Source: Limnobacter litoralis
GTDB lineage: Bacteria > Pseudomonadota > Gammaproteobacteria > Burkholderiales > Burkholderiaceae_B
DNA length: 64,000 nt
Assembly (NCBI RefSeq): GCF_030160455.1
Contig: NZ_BSOJ01000032.1
Span: 124,001 to 188,000 of the forward strand
Reading direction: 5' to 3'
Position numbers and translations under genes: made by a program. The notes under the pieces are model-generated. The model did not search any database and was not told the DNA's origin. It worked only from the letters and a program-made list of their open reading frames with translations. Of the stretch, positions 25,362 to 34,833 are shown piece by piece. The stretch's first letter is position 1. Every line of letters begins with the position of its first letter.

Positions 25362-26195
25362 ATGCCCGATCATCACAAAAACAGGTTCTGGAAAAACCGT
25401 CGAGTGCTCGTCACCGGTGCAGGCAGCGGGATTGGTCGTGAAATTGCCCGACAGTTACACACCCATGGTGCCAACGTGTTTGCAGTCAGTCTGCATCAGC
25501 ACGAACTGGATCAATTGGCCGACAGCCTTGACTATGACACGCATCGACTTCAATGCCTTGCGATGGATCTCACTGCCCAAGGGGCGGTGAAGCAGCTGCT
25601 GGCCTATCTGGATGAGCATCACATCACCATTGAAGCCCTGTTTAACAATGCAGGCACTGCCTTGTTTGGACCTCATATTGAATTGGACCCCAAGGCAGTC
25701 AGCAACATGCTGACCCTGAACATTCAGGTGATGAGCGAAATGGCCAGCGAGATGGCCCGACACATGGTGAATCGGCGCGTGGCGGGCCATATCCTGAATG
25801 TGGCCTCCATCGCGTCATTTGCGCCCGTGCCTAACCTGGCGGCCTACAGCGCGAGCAAGCATTATGTGTTGGCGTTCACGCATGCGTTGGCGCTTGAATT
25901 GCGCACCCACAACATTCACGTTGGCGCGTTTTGTCCGGGTATTACCCGCACCCCCATCATTGAAAAAATGGGTCTGAATTCTGGCAGTCAGAATCGCAAT
26001 TCCGTGAGCTTCCTGGCGTCCAAACTGGCCACGCCGGTGACGCCCGTTGCAGCCTGTGCACTTCGCGCCATGCGGGATGAAAAGGCATTGGCGCTGCCGG
26101 GTGTCAATCAGTTGGTGCCCTTGGGCAGACTGATACCTGGCCGCGTGCTCAGCAGTTTGGTATTCCGGTTTCTTTCCGGTCGTCAGCCTGCATGA
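25362..26195 (+). CDS. Short-chain dehydrogenase/reductase
   Basis: A 277-residue classical SDR. Cofactor motif TGAGSGIG near residue 20, NNAG in the middle, catalytic Ser in NVASIASFA and YxxxK as YSASK. The ATG at 25362 follows AGGAG by 6 bases. Its stop overlaps the AraC-type regulator (ATGA). Substrate unknown. Confidence 0.92.
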   Translation: MPDHHKNRFWKNRRVLVTGAGSGIGREIARQLHTHGANVFAVSLHQHELDQLADSLDYDTHRLQCLAMDLTAQGAVKQLLAYLDEHHITIEALFNNAGTALFGPHIELDPKAVSNMLTLNIQVMSEMASEMARHMVNRRVAGHILNVASIASFAPVPNLAAYSASKHYVLAFTHALALELRTHNIHVGAFCPGITRTPIIEKMGLNSGSQNRNSVSFLASKLATPVTPVAACALRAMRDEKALALPGVNQLVPLGRLIPGRVLSSLVFRFLSGRQPA

Positions 26196-27259
26196 ACGAG
26201 CTTGCTGCTCAAGGGCACGACCTGGCCACCTGGTTTTTCAAGCCTGTCATTCCGGCGACTTACGCCAAAACCGTGTTGAATGTGGCGCGTTCAAGAGGTC
26301 TGAACATCGAACATGTGGCCTGCCACGCAGGCCTGGACCTTGCCTTGCTGGATGATCCAGCGGCCCGTGTATTGCCGCTGGTCCACATGAATGTTGTGCA
26401 ACAAATTCTCAGTCAGACCGGGGATCATGGCCTGGGGTTTGAAATCGGTCTTGCACTGCCTTTGACCAGCCACGGTGATTTGGGTTTTGCCGTCATGTGC
26501 GCCGGTTCCCTCTGCGAGGTTTTTGACCTGTTGCATCGCTTCTGGAATTTGCAGGAAAAGGCGATTAGCCTGGTGGCCGAGGTTCATCCACGGCAGGCCA
26601 CGATTACCTTGACCACGCCCCTGCAATTGCCTGCACCCGTCGAGCAAGTGTATTTTGAATGCCTGTTGGCCATGATTGTTCGCGCTTTGCAAATGTTGAC
26701 AGGAAGCCAAGCGCTGCCCGGGCAAGTCAACTTGAAGGGGCCAGAGCGTGACTATGTAAAGCGGTTTGCAGAGGTGCTTCCACCCCTTCGCTTCAACATG
26801 CCCAACTGGCAGTACACCATTCCGGTGGAGTGGATGGAGGTGCGCCTTCCGATGTCCAATCCCGACATGCTGGCCGCCGCTGTGCTGCGTTGTGAACGTG
26901 AATTGGCGATGCTGGCGGGTGACCCCAAGGATTTCATGACTCGCGTGCAGCAAGCGCTCACTCTCGGAGCGGGCGGCTACCCCGATCAGCAAACCATCGC
27001 ACGGCACTTGAATGTGTCTGTGCGGACCTTTCGGCGTCGCTTGCTGCTGTGTGGCACCAGCTACCGGGAATTGCTTGAACTGGCCCAGCGCAAAGACGCG
27101 GTCTGCCTGCTTGAAAGTTCGAATCTCAAGGTGCAACAAATTGCAGCCAGGCTGGGCTATTTGAATTCTGGCAACTTTTCAAGGGCATTCAAAAGCTGGA
27201 CAGGGCTGTCTCCAGAGGCATTCCGTCGTCATCGTGTTGAACAGGCACGTGGCAATTAG
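26192..27259 (+). CDS. AraC-family regulator with arabinose-binding-type N-terminal domain
   Basis: 355 residues. The N-terminal 200 residues match the OruR/ArgR-like effector domain seen in AraC regulators of amino-acid and lipid catabolism. The C-terminal double HTH is clear: TIARHLNVSVRTFRRRL and KVQQIAARLGYLNSGNFSRA. Co-translated with the SDR upstream, which is probably among its targets. Confidence 0.9.
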   Translation: MNELAAQGHDLATWFFKPVIPATYAKTVLNVARSRGLNIEHVACHAGLDLALLDDPAARVLPLVHMNVVQQILSQTGDHGLGFEIGLALPLTSHGDLGFAVMCAGSLCEVFDLLHRFWNLQEKAISLVAEVHPRQATITLTTPLQLPAPVEQVYFECLLAMIVRALQMLTGSQALPGQVNLKGPERDYVKRFAEVLPPLRFNMPNWQYTIPVEWMEVRLPMSNPDMLAAAVLRCERELAMLAGDPKDFMTRVQQALTLGAGGYPDQQTIARHLNVSVRTFRRRLLLCGTSYRELLELAQRKDAVCLLESSNLKVQQIAARLGYLNSGNFSRAFKSWTGLSPEAFRRHRVEQARGN

Positions 27260-27277
27260 GCTGTCATTGCCGTTTCC

Positions 27278-27886
27278 TCAATCCGCCTTTAATTCCATCG
27301 CCACATAATGCCCAGCCATGTTGGCCAGCACCTGGGCCAACTCTTCAAAACTGAATGCGGGGTTGGGGTGGCTTAAATACCGTGTCATTGAATACACGCC
27401 ACTGTTGATAAAAATGTAGGCCACGGTGGGCAGGTTTTTCAGTTGCAACTGTTCAGGGTGGGCAATGGCGTGTTTCGTAAACAATTCGCCAAGTGCGCGG
27501 TACACCGGGCTGAGCAGGGTGTGGTTGTCATGCAGCATCAGCGACCGGGCGCATTTCAGGTATTGCTCGTCGTTGGCCTTCAGGAATTCTGCAAATTTCA
27601 GGGTCAATTCATACACCGCATCGGTGAGTGGAATCCGAACGAGGGACGGGGTAAGTGCCTTTACATGGGCTGCAATGGCCTGGGCAAAGTGCTCAATCAG
27701 CGCGTCCAGAATGGCTTGCTTGTTCTCAAAATACTCATACAGCGAACCCACGCCAATGCCTGCGATTTCCGCAATTTGTCGGGTAGTGGTTGATTCAGAA
27801 CCATTTTTTGCAATTGCAATGTAGGCCGCCTGAATAATGGCGTCGTAGGTCTGCCTTGAGCGGGCTTGCTGGGGCTTTCTGGGCAT
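27278..27886 (-). CDS. TetR-family repressor
   Basis: A 202-residue TetR regulator, HTH at about 10-55 (TTRQIAEIAGIGVGSLYEYF). The C-terminal ligand domain has no recognisable specificity. I chose ATG 27884-27886 (MPRKPQQARS); a TTG 27 bases upstream would add nine residues. It faces away from the SDR-diiron-monooxygenase operon, with a palindrome in between. Confidence 0.92.
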   Translation of the reverse strand: MPRKPQQARSRQTYDAIIQAAYIAIAKNGSESTTTRQIAEIAGIGVGSLYEYFENKQAILDALIEHFAQAIAAHVKALTPSLVRIPLTDAVYELTLKFAEFLKANDEQYLKCARSLMLHDNHTLLSPVYRALGELFTKHAIAHPEQLQLKNLPTVAYIFINSGVYSMTRYLSHPNPAFSFEELAQVLANMAGHYVAMELKAD

Positions 27887-27925
27887 TGTGAAATCCGAGT
27901 TGAATCCGAACAAACGTTCACTTTA

Positions 27926-27949
27926 CCATGACATTATTCAATGTCACGG
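27926..27949. promoter_or_regulatory. Palindromic operator for the TetR regulator
   Basis: CC-a-TGACATT-ATTC-AATGTCA-c-GG: 7-bp perfect arms, plus two outer G-C pairs. It lies in the 88-base gap between the divergent tetR and SDR genes, the classic site for TetR autoregulation and control of the neighbouring operon. Confidence 0.75.
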
Positions 27950-27974
27950 TTAATGCCGTCAAGGAACGCAATTC

Positions 27975-28886
27975 ATGTTTGGAAAAAAGCTCAGTAAAAA
28001 TGCCAATGCAGTGGTCACAGGGGCTGGCAGCGGCATTGGCCGCGCCTTCGCGCTCGAGATCGCCAAGCGTGGTGGTCGCGTGGTGTGTGCAGACATCGAC
28101 CTGCAACGTGCGCAGGAAACCGTGGAGATGATCACCGCCTTGCTGGAAGGCGACAAGCCCCATCCGGACCTGGTGTACAAGCCACACGCCTGGGCGGTGC
28201 AGTGCGATGTCAGCAAGCTGGCGCAGGTTCAGGCCCTGGCCGACACTGCAGAAGACTGTTTTGAGGGCAGCGCCGAGCGCACCGCCATCAACCTCGTCAT
28301 CAACAACGCAGGCATTGGCATCGGCGGCAAACCAATCGGTGAAACACCCATAGAAGACTGGCAGCGTACCCTCGGGGTGAACATGTGGGGCGTGATTCAC
28401 GGCTGCCATGTGTTTGCGCCCCGGCTGAAAGCCGCGGCCACCCAGGGTCGCAAAGGCAAACGCACCAACAACCAGTTTGGCATTGTCAATGTGGCTTCTA
28501 CGGCCAGCTTTGCTGCAGCACCTTTGATGGGGCCCTACAACGCCAGCAAGGCCGCTGCCCTGGCCGTGACAGAAACCCTGGCCGCTGAAGTAGCGGGCAC
28601 CGGCATGAAAGTGACCGCCTTGTGCCCCACCTTTGTGAAAACCAACATTGTGCGCGACGGCGAGATCGACAACGATTCCCGCAAGCTGGCCGAAAAGCTG
28701 ATGCACTGGACCGGCATGGCCCCCGAGAAAGTGGTCATCCAAACCCTGAATGCGTTGGACAGCGGTGAGTTGTATGTGCTCCCGCAGATGGACGCGCGAA
28801 TGATCTGGCGCATGAAGCGCCTGACCCCCGGCACTTACGCCAAGGGCGCCGGTTTGCTCAACCGGATTGCCCAGAAAGCCCTTTAA
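27975..28886 (+). CDS. Short-chain dehydrogenase/reductase
   Basis: A 303-residue SDR. TGAGSGIGRAFALE near the N-terminus, INNAGIGIGG mid-protein, catalytic Ser in VASTASFAAA and YNASK (a YxxSK variant of YxxxK). AAGGAA precedes the ATG by 8 bases. First of three genes with a ferritin-like protein and a Baeyer-Villiger-type monooxygenase; together they look like a pathway oxidising an alcohol to a ketone and then to an ester or lactone. Confidence 0.92.
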   Translation: MFGKKLSKNANAVVTGAGSGIGRAFALEIAKRGGRVVCADIDLQRAQETVEMITALLEGDKPHPDLVYKPHAWAVQCDVSKLAQVQALADTAEDCFEGSAERTAINLVINNAGIGIGGKPIGETPIEDWQRTLGVNMWGVIHGCHVFAPRLKAAATQGRKGKRTNNQFGIVNVASTASFAAAPLMGPYNASKAAALAVTETLAAEVAGTGMKVTALCPTFVKTNIVRDGEIDNDSRKLAEKLMHWTGMAPEKVVIQTLNALDSGELYVLPQMDARMIWRMKRLTPGTYAKGAGLLNRIAQKAL

Positions 28887-28915
28887 TTTTTGACAAGCAG
28901 CATTAGGAGTACACC

Positions 28916-29842
28916 ATGCCTCAACTCGATTTGGTAAAAACACTGCGCCGCATCAAGGAAAACCAGTGGGCGCTGGCCGACATAGACTGGGACGCCCCCG
29001 GCGCCGATCAGATCACCCCCGAACAATGGCCCAAGCTGAAAGCCTTCATGGCCGACTTGACCTGGATTGAACACGTGGGTGCGCGCGGCTTTGCCGCCAT
29101 GGCCAAAAAAGCCCCCAACGACACCCTGCGTGAAATTTATCAATGGTTTCACGCTGAAGAACAGCGCCACGCCAACGCCGAGCTGGCCCTGATGCAGCGC
29201 TGGGGCATGCTGGAGGACGGCGAAGTGCCCGAGCCGAACATCAACCTGCGCATCACCATCGAATGGCTGGACAAGTTCAGCGACGACATGCCTCTGAATG
29301 TGCTGGGCAGCGTGATCCCGATGCTCGAAGTGGCTCTGGATGGTGCCTTGTGCAAATTCCTGCTGGAAGAAGTGAAAGACCCGATCTGCCACGAGGTGTT
29401 CAAGAAAATCAACGCCGACGAAGCCCGCCACCTGGGTGTGGATTTCCATGTGCTGGAAATGCTCGGCCACGGCAAGCAATACCAACTTATTTTAGAAGCG
29501 CTGGGCACCGCATTGAATCCCAAGCTGATTCTGGGCGTGCTGGCCTATTTCCCCCTGCTGAACCGCATGCGCGACAACATCATCGGCATGGGCTTGAAAG
29601 AAGAGCGCCTGTACGAGGCCATGAACAAGTTTGAAACTTACGGTGGCGCAACACCCGAAGGCCGCCGCAACCCTTGGTATCAGGTGATGCGCCAGCACGG
29701 CAAATGGGTGGTCAACCGCAAATCGCTGTACCACAAGCCTGTGGATTTGCTGGTCAAGGCGTCTGACTACATTCCCGCCAAGGTGTTTGGCCCTGTGCCC
29801 ACCTGGGTCAACAAAATCACATGGCGCCCCGTGGCGAACTAA
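28916..29842 (+). CDS. Ferritin-like diiron protein
   Basis: A 308-residue helical protein. It has two carboxylate/His motifs typical of a diiron centre: HAEEQRHANAE near residue 80 and NADEARHLGVDF near 165. It resembles the ferritin-like diiron proteins encoded beside monooxygenases in Gram-negative and mycobacterial lipid clusters; whether it is an oxygenase, desaturase or partner is not clear. AGGAG precedes the ATG. Only 3 bases separate it from the monooxygenase gene. Confidence 0.78.
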   Translation: MPQLDLVKTLRRIKENQWALADIDWDAPGADQITPEQWPKLKAFMADLTWIEHVGARGFAAMAKKAPNDTLREIYQWFHAEEQRHANAELALMQRWGMLEDGEVPEPNINLRITIEWLDKFSDDMPLNVLGSVIPMLEVALDGALCKFLLEEVKDPICHEVFKKINADEARHLGVDFHVLEMLGHGKQYQLILEALGTALNPKLILGVLAYFPLLNRMRDNIIGMGLKEERLYEAMNKFETYGGATPEGRRNPWYQVMRQHGKWVVNRKSLYHKPVDLLVKASDYIPAKVFGPVPTWVNKITWRPVAN

Positions 29843-29845
29843 CCC

Positions 29846-31369
29846 ATGAATACAAGCACACTGACACGCACCAAACCGGCCGTGCGTCGCAAATCAGCCA
29901 ACCCGGAATACGACACCGTCATCATCGGTGCCGGCTTTGCAGGCCTGGGCACCGCCATCAAGCTTTTGGAGGCGGGCGTCAAAAACTTCGTCATTCTGGA
30001 GCGAGGCCAACAACCTGGCGGCACCTGGCGCGACAACCAGTACCCCGGCGCAGCCTGCGACATTCCGTCGAACCTGTACAGCTTTTCATTCGCGCCCAAC
30101 CCCGAGTGGTCCCGAAGTTTTTCCGGCAGTGCCGAGATATTCGAGTATGTGAAGCACCTGGTGAAGCACTTCAAGCTGGAGCCGCACATTCAATATGGCC
30201 AAAATGTCAACAGCGCCGAACTGGACGATGAAACAGGCCTTTGGCACATTCACACCGAGGACGGCAAAATCCACAAGGGCAGGGCGGTGGTCATGGCCTC
30301 AGGCCCGTTGGCCAACCCGAAAATGCCCGCCATCAAGGGGCTGGCCGATTATCAAGGCAAGATTGTGCACAGTGCCCGCTGGGACCACGACTACGACCTA
30401 GCTGGCAAACGCGTGGCGGTGATCGGCACTGGCGCAAGCGCCATCCAGATCATTCCGGAAATTGTGGACAAGGTGGGCAAGTTGACGGTGTTTCAGCGCA
30501 CCCCGGCCTGGGTCATGCCGCGGCCCGATTTCACCACATCCGGGTTTAGCAAAAGCCTGTTTCGCAATCTGCCCTTTACCCAGAAAGCCATTCGCGAGGC
30601 CCTGTACTGGACGCATGAATCCATGGCGCTGGCGGTTATTTGGGACTCCCCCTTGCGCAAGGTGGCCGAGCGTTTGGGCAGTGCATTTCTGAATGCGCAG
30701 GTGAAAGACAAGTGGATGCGCCGCCAGTTGACGCCCGATTACAAAATCGGCTGCAAGCGGATCTTGGTCAGCAACACGTATTACCCCGCCTTGCAGCGCA
30801 AAAACTGCGAACTGATTACTTGGCCCATCGCCAACGTGAGTCATCAGGGCATACGCACCGCCGATGGGGTGGAACACCAGGTGGACTGCATCGTGCTGGC
30901 GACGGGCTTTGACGTGCCCAAAAGCGGCACCCCTTACCCGATCAAGGGCATTGGCGGCCGCTTGCTGGCTGAGGAATGGGCGCGGGGCGCACAGGCCTAC
31001 AAAAGCATCAACGTGTCGGGCTACCCAAACCTGTTTATCACCTTCGGACCCAACAGCGGCCCCGGCCACAATTCGGCGCTGGTGTACATGGAGCAGCAGA
31101 TCGCCTACATCGTGAAGGGTGTGCGGCAAATTCTGGACAAGAACCTGAAAATGCTGGATGTGAAACCCGAGGTGCAGGCCCGATACAACCAGAGCATCCA
31201 GAAGCGGCTTTCCAGAACCAACTGGAATTCGGGCTGTAAAAGCTGGTACCTGACCGAGGACGGCTTTAACGCCACCATGTACCCCGGCTTTGCAACCCAG
31301 TACGCGGCGCAAATGAAGCGCTTTGACACTCGCGCTTACGCGCAGGTTCAACAAAACAGGCCAGCATAA
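29846..31369 (+). CDS. Flavin-containing Baeyer-Villiger-type monooxygenase
   Basis: A 507-residue FAD/NADPH monooxygenase. First Rossmann motif IIGAGFAGLG (about 25-34), then GGTWRDNQYPGAACD as in BVMOs, second Rossmann motif VIGTGASAIQ, and the fingerprint YQGKIVHSARWDH, which fits FxGxxxHxxxW(P/D) with Tyr for Phe. Substrate unknown; context with SDR and diiron protein suggests cyclic or long-chain alcohol/ketone catabolism. Confidence 0.9.
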   Translation: MNTSTLTRTKPAVRRKSANPEYDTVIIGAGFAGLGTAIKLLEAGVKNFVILERGQQPGGTWRDNQYPGAACDIPSNLYSFSFAPNPEWSRSFSGSAEIFEYVKHLVKHFKLEPHIQYGQNVNSAELDDETGLWHIHTEDGKIHKGRAVVMASGPLANPKMPAIKGLADYQGKIVHSARWDHDYDLAGKRVAVIGTGASAIQIIPEIVDKVGKLTVFQRTPAWVMPRPDFTTSGFSKSLFRNLPFTQKAIREALYWTHESMALAVIWDSPLRKVAERLGSAFLNAQVKDKWMRRQLTPDYKIGCKRILVSNTYYPALQRKNCELITWPIANVSHQGIRTADGVEHQVDCIVLATGFDVPKSGTPYPIKGIGGRLLAEEWARGAQAYKSINVSGYPNLFITFGPNSGPGHNSALVYMEQQIAYIVKGVRQILDKNLKMLDVKPEVQARYNQSIQKRLSRTNWNSGCKSWYLTEDGFNATMYPGFATQYAAQMKRFDTRAYAQVQQNRPA

Positions 31370-31434
31370 GCGCACAGTGGCGGGTTAGAATCGAGCGGTT
31401 CGATTCAACGATTCAACCCGCCCAGGTGCCGCAG

Positions 31435-32784
31435 ATGACGGATTCGCCCACACAGGCTTCAGAGCCGATTTCAAGACGTCAAGCCTGGCTGTTTTGGCTC
31501 AAGCTGGGCTTCATCAGCTTTGGCGGGCCTGCGGGGCAAATTTCGATCATGCACCAAGAGCTGGTTGAAAAGCGCCGCTGGATCTCCGAGAACCGCTTTC
31601 TTCACGCCCTGAACTATTGCATGGTGCTGCCCGGGCCTGAGGCTCAGCAACTGGCCACTTACCTGGGGTGGCTGATGCACCGCACCGCGGGCGGCGTGGT
31701 CGCCGGGGTATTGTTCATCTTGCCCTCCCTGTTCATTCTGATTGCTTTAACCTGGGTGTATCTGGCGTTTGGCCAGTTGCCCTTGATTGCCGGAATTTTT
31801 TACGGCATCAAGCCGGCAGTCACCGCCATTGTCGTGCATGCTGCGCACCGCATCGGCTCGCGCGCACTCAAGAACGGCTGGATGTGGGGCATTGCCGCAG
31901 CGGCGTTTGTCGCCATTTTCGGCCTGAATGTGCCGTTTCCAGCCATTGTACTCGGCGCGGCCCTGCTGGGCTTTTTCGGCGGAAAGGTGGCTCCAGGGCT
32001 TTTCCAATCCGGTGGCGGGCACGGTGGTGCAACAAAATCCTACGGGCAAGCCATCATTGACGATGCCACGCCAACACCCCCCCACGCGCTGTTCACCTGG
32101 GGCCGGCTTGCCAGGGTATTGGGCAGTGGTTTGCTGCTGTGGTGCCTGCCGATGGCTTTGTTGTGGAGTGTTTTGGGCTGGCAGCACACCTACACGCAAA
32201 TGGCCTGGTTTTTCACCAAGGCGGCCTTGCTGACTTTCGGCGGTGCCTATGCCGTGTTGCCGTATGTGTATCAAGGGGCTGTGTTGAATTTTGGTTGGTT
32301 GTCGCCCACGCAAATGATCGACGGCTTGGCGCTGGGCGAAACCACGCCCGGGCCCCTGATCATGGTGGTGGCCTTTGTGGCTTTCGTGGGGGGGTACCTG
32401 AAGTCTGCCCTGGGGCCTGAACTTCATTTTCTGTCTGGTGTGGTGGCCACATTGCTGGTGACCTGGTTTACCTTTTTGCCGTCGTTTGTCTTCATACTGG
32501 CAGGCGGCCCTTTGGTTGAAACCACACACAACGACCTGAAATTCACCGCCCCGCTAACAGCCATCACCGCCGCTGTGGTTGGCGTGGTGCTCAATCTGGC
32601 CCTGTTTTTTGCTTATCACGTGTGGTGGCCCAGCGGCTTTCAAGGGCATTTCGACTGGTTTTCGGCGCTGCTCAGTTTCAGCGCCTTCATCGCGCTGTTC
32701 AGGTTCAAGCGCGGCATGATGGAAACGCTGGCAGCCTGCGCGCTTCTGGGTTTGGTGGTGCACTGGTTTACGGGCATACCCTAG
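31435..32784 (+). CDS. chrA: ChrA chromate transporter
   Basis: A 449-residue CHR-family membrane protein with two homologous halves. The N-half has GFISFGGPAGQISIMH and VLPGPEAQQLATYLGW; the C-half has LTFGGAYAVLPYVYQ and GETTPGPLIMVVAF. It exports chromate or related oxyanions. ATG 31435 is preferred; GTG 31426 is an alternative. No chrB or chrC regulator lies nearby. Confidence 0.92.
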   Translation: MTDSPTQASEPISRRQAWLFWLKLGFISFGGPAGQISIMHQELVEKRRWISENRFLHALNYCMVLPGPEAQQLATYLGWLMHRTAGGVVAGVLFILPSLFILIALTWVYLAFGQLPLIAGIFYGIKPAVTAIVVHAAHRIGSRALKNGWMWGIAAAAFVAIFGLNVPFPAIVLGAALLGFFGGKVAPGLFQSGGGHGGATKSYGQAIIDDATPTPPHALFTWGRLARVLGSGLLLWCLPMALLWSVLGWQHTYTQMAWFFTKAALLTFGGAYAVLPYVYQGAVLNFGWLSPTQMIDGLALGETTPGPLIMVVAFVAFVGGYLKSALGPELHFLSGVVATLLVTWFTFLPSFVFILAGGPLVETTHNDLKFTAPLTAITAAVVGVVLNLALFFAYHVWWPSGFQGHFDWFSALLSFSAFIALFRFKRGMMETLAACALLGLVVHWFTGIP

Positions 32785-32866
32785 GTCACATTTGTCCTTG
32801 CTGAACCACGGGTCAGTGACTTCGGGCGTAGAATTTTCAGGGCGTTTCATTCTTTGAGAGTCCTTT

Positions 32867-34012
32867 ATGTCACTGCGATCCCATCCCGTTTTTTTCAAAG
32901 CCTTGGCCGGGCTTGGCGCTTTGGCCGTTGCCATGGGAATCGGGCGCTTTGCATTTACACCGGTGTTGCCGATGATGATTGCAGACGCCGGGCTGGACAT
33001 TCGCAGCGGCGGCCTGCTGGCCTCCTCCAACTACCTGGGTTACCTGCTGGGGGCCTTGTCAGCCACTTTTTTCCGCCTGCCTGTCACCAGGGCCATTCGT
33101 TTTGGGCTGCTTTTCACTGGCCTGTTGACAGTTGCCATGGCCGCTGAATTTCCCTTCACCGTGTGGGCTGTTTTGCGCTTTCTCGCAGGGGTTTGCAGCG
33201 CCTGGGTGTTGATCTCGGTGTCGTCATGGAACATCGACAATTTGCAGGACGCGCAGCGCCCCTGGCTGGGAAATCTGGTGTTCGTCGGGGTGGGTTCAGG
33301 TGTCACAGGGGCCGGGTTACTCTGTTTGGCGCTGGTGCACTGGCACGCCCATTCCAGCGTGGCCTGGTTGGTGTTGGGTTTGCTGGCCCTCGGCATCACC
33401 GCATTGGCCTGGCGACAGTTCGAAGTGCCCGCCAAGGCTGAAAACCTGGCCCACAAGTCCGCATCCCCGCACACCTTCCGATGGAATGCTGAGGCAGTGC
33501 GCATGGTGGTCTGCTACGGAGCCTATGGTTTTGGGTACATTTTGCCGGCCACTTTCCTGCCGGTCATGGCCAAAGCCGCCTTGAACGGATCCCCCGTGTT
33601 CGGCTGGTCGTGGGTGGTGTTTGGTCTGGCGGCCATTGCATCAGTGTGGCTGGCGGCGCCTGCGGTGCGCTGGCTGGGCGCCCGGAAAAGCTGGGTGATG
33701 TATCACTGGGTTATGGGCATTGGGGTGGCCTTGCCTGCCATTCACGCCAACCTGCTAACCATCCTGATTGCAGCCCTTTGTGTGGGCGGCACCTTCATCG
33801 TGGTCACTGTGGTGGCCGTGCAAGACGCCAAACGTTTGACCAAGGGCGATGCCACCCAGTTGATTGCAGCCATGACCTCGGCCTTTGCCCTTGGGCAGGT
33901 GGTGGGTCCATTCACGGTTCGTGGCGGCGCAGATTCGTTTGAGTGGCCGCTTTTGCTGGCCGCCACCATCCTGATTGGCAGTGGTGCTCTGCTTCTGAAA
34001 AAAATCGACTAG
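32867..34012 (+). CDS. YbfB/YjiJ-family MFS transporter
   Basis: A 381-residue transporter with about 12 hydrophobic segments. The first reads ALAVAMGIGRFAFTPVLPMM, the signature region of the YbfB/YjiJ family. Substrate unknown. The ATG follows GAGAGTCC. Separate transcription from chrA is likely given 82 bases between. Confidence 0.87.
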   Translation: MSLRSHPVFFKALAGLGALAVAMGIGRFAFTPVLPMMIADAGLDIRSGGLLASSNYLGYLLGALSATFFRLPVTRAIRFGLLFTGLLTVAMAAEFPFTVWAVLRFLAGVCSAWVLISVSSWNIDNLQDAQRPWLGNLVFVGVGSGVTGAGLLCLALVHWHAHSSVAWLVLGLLALGITALAWRQFEVPAKAENLAHKSASPHTFRWNAEAVRMVVCYGAYGFGYILPATFLPVMAKAALNGSPVFGWSWVVFGLAAIASVWLAAPAVRWLGARKSWVMYHWVMGIGVALPAIHANLLTILIAALCVGGTFIVVTVVAVQDAKRLTKGDATQLIAAMTSAFALGQVVGPFTVRGGADSFEWPLLLAATILIGSGALLLKKID

Positions 34013-34125
34013 GGGTTTACGAGAAATTCGCCGGATTTACTGGGGTTTCGCGCTGATTTTTTGGCCTTTTTTCATTACACTGCAAAAATTACGTAAAACG
34101 AACAGGGTATAGCCCTTGTGCTGCA

Positions 34126-34833
34126 GTGGATGATTTCCAGAATTCTTTCGTACAGGCCTTTGCGCTGATCTGGCGCATGGACCCTCAGTTGATCGAGATC
34201 ATCTCGCTCTCATTGCGCGTTACTTTGACGGCCGTCAGCATTGCCTGTGCCATCGGCCTGCCGCTGGGTGCACTGGTGGCGGTGTCCCGTTTTCCAGGCC
34301 GAAATGCCGTCATCGTCTTGTTGAACTCACTCATGGGCTTTCCGCCCGTGGTTTTGGGTTTGCTGCTCTACCTCATTTTTTCAGCGTCCGGCCCTTTGGG
34401 TTTTTTACAGTTTCTGTACACACCCACAGTGATGATTGTTGCCCAGTGCGTCATGGTGATTCCAATTGTGGCTGCGCTAACCCGGCAGGTGATTGAAGAC
34501 CTGTTGGGCGAGTACGATGAGACCTTGCGTTCTCTGAATGCAACCCGCCTTCAAACCTTGACCACCTTGCTTTGGGATGCCCGTTATTCCCTGCTGACCG
34601 GGGCGCTGGCCGGCCTTGGCAGGGCGCTGGCTGAGGTCGGTGCGGTCATTATTGTGGGCGGCAACATCGACCACGTCACAAGGGTGATGACCACAGCCAT
34701 CGCACTTGAAACCTCCAAGGGTGATCTCGCGCTGGCCCTGGGCCTTGGGATCATTCTCTTCACGCTCTCAGTGTTGGTCAACGCGGGGCTGTATGCGTTG
34801 AAGCAGGCGGCTCAAAGGTTGTCCTATGCTTAG
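34126..34833 (+). CDS. tupB: TupB, tungstate ABC transporter permease
   Basis: A 235-residue inner-membrane permease with about five spans. The coupling region reads EYDETLRSLNATRLQTLTTL followed by a GALAGLGRALAEVGAVI-type segment, as in TupB and ModB-related permeases. The start is GTG at 34126. Order permease-ATPase-binding protein is slightly unusual (tupABC is common elsewhere). It overlaps tupC by 8 bases. Confidence 0.88.
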   Translation: MDDFQNSFVQAFALIWRMDPQLIEIISLSLRVTLTAVSIACAIGLPLGALVAVSRFPGRNAVIVLLNSLMGFPPVVLGLLLYLIFSASGPLGFLQFLYTPTVMIVAQCVMVIPIVAALTRQVIEDLLGEYDETLRSLNATRLQTLTTLLWDARYSLLTGALAGLGRALAEVGAVIIVGGNIDHVTRVMTTAIALETSKGDLALALGLGIILFTLSVLVNAGLYALKQAAQRLSYA

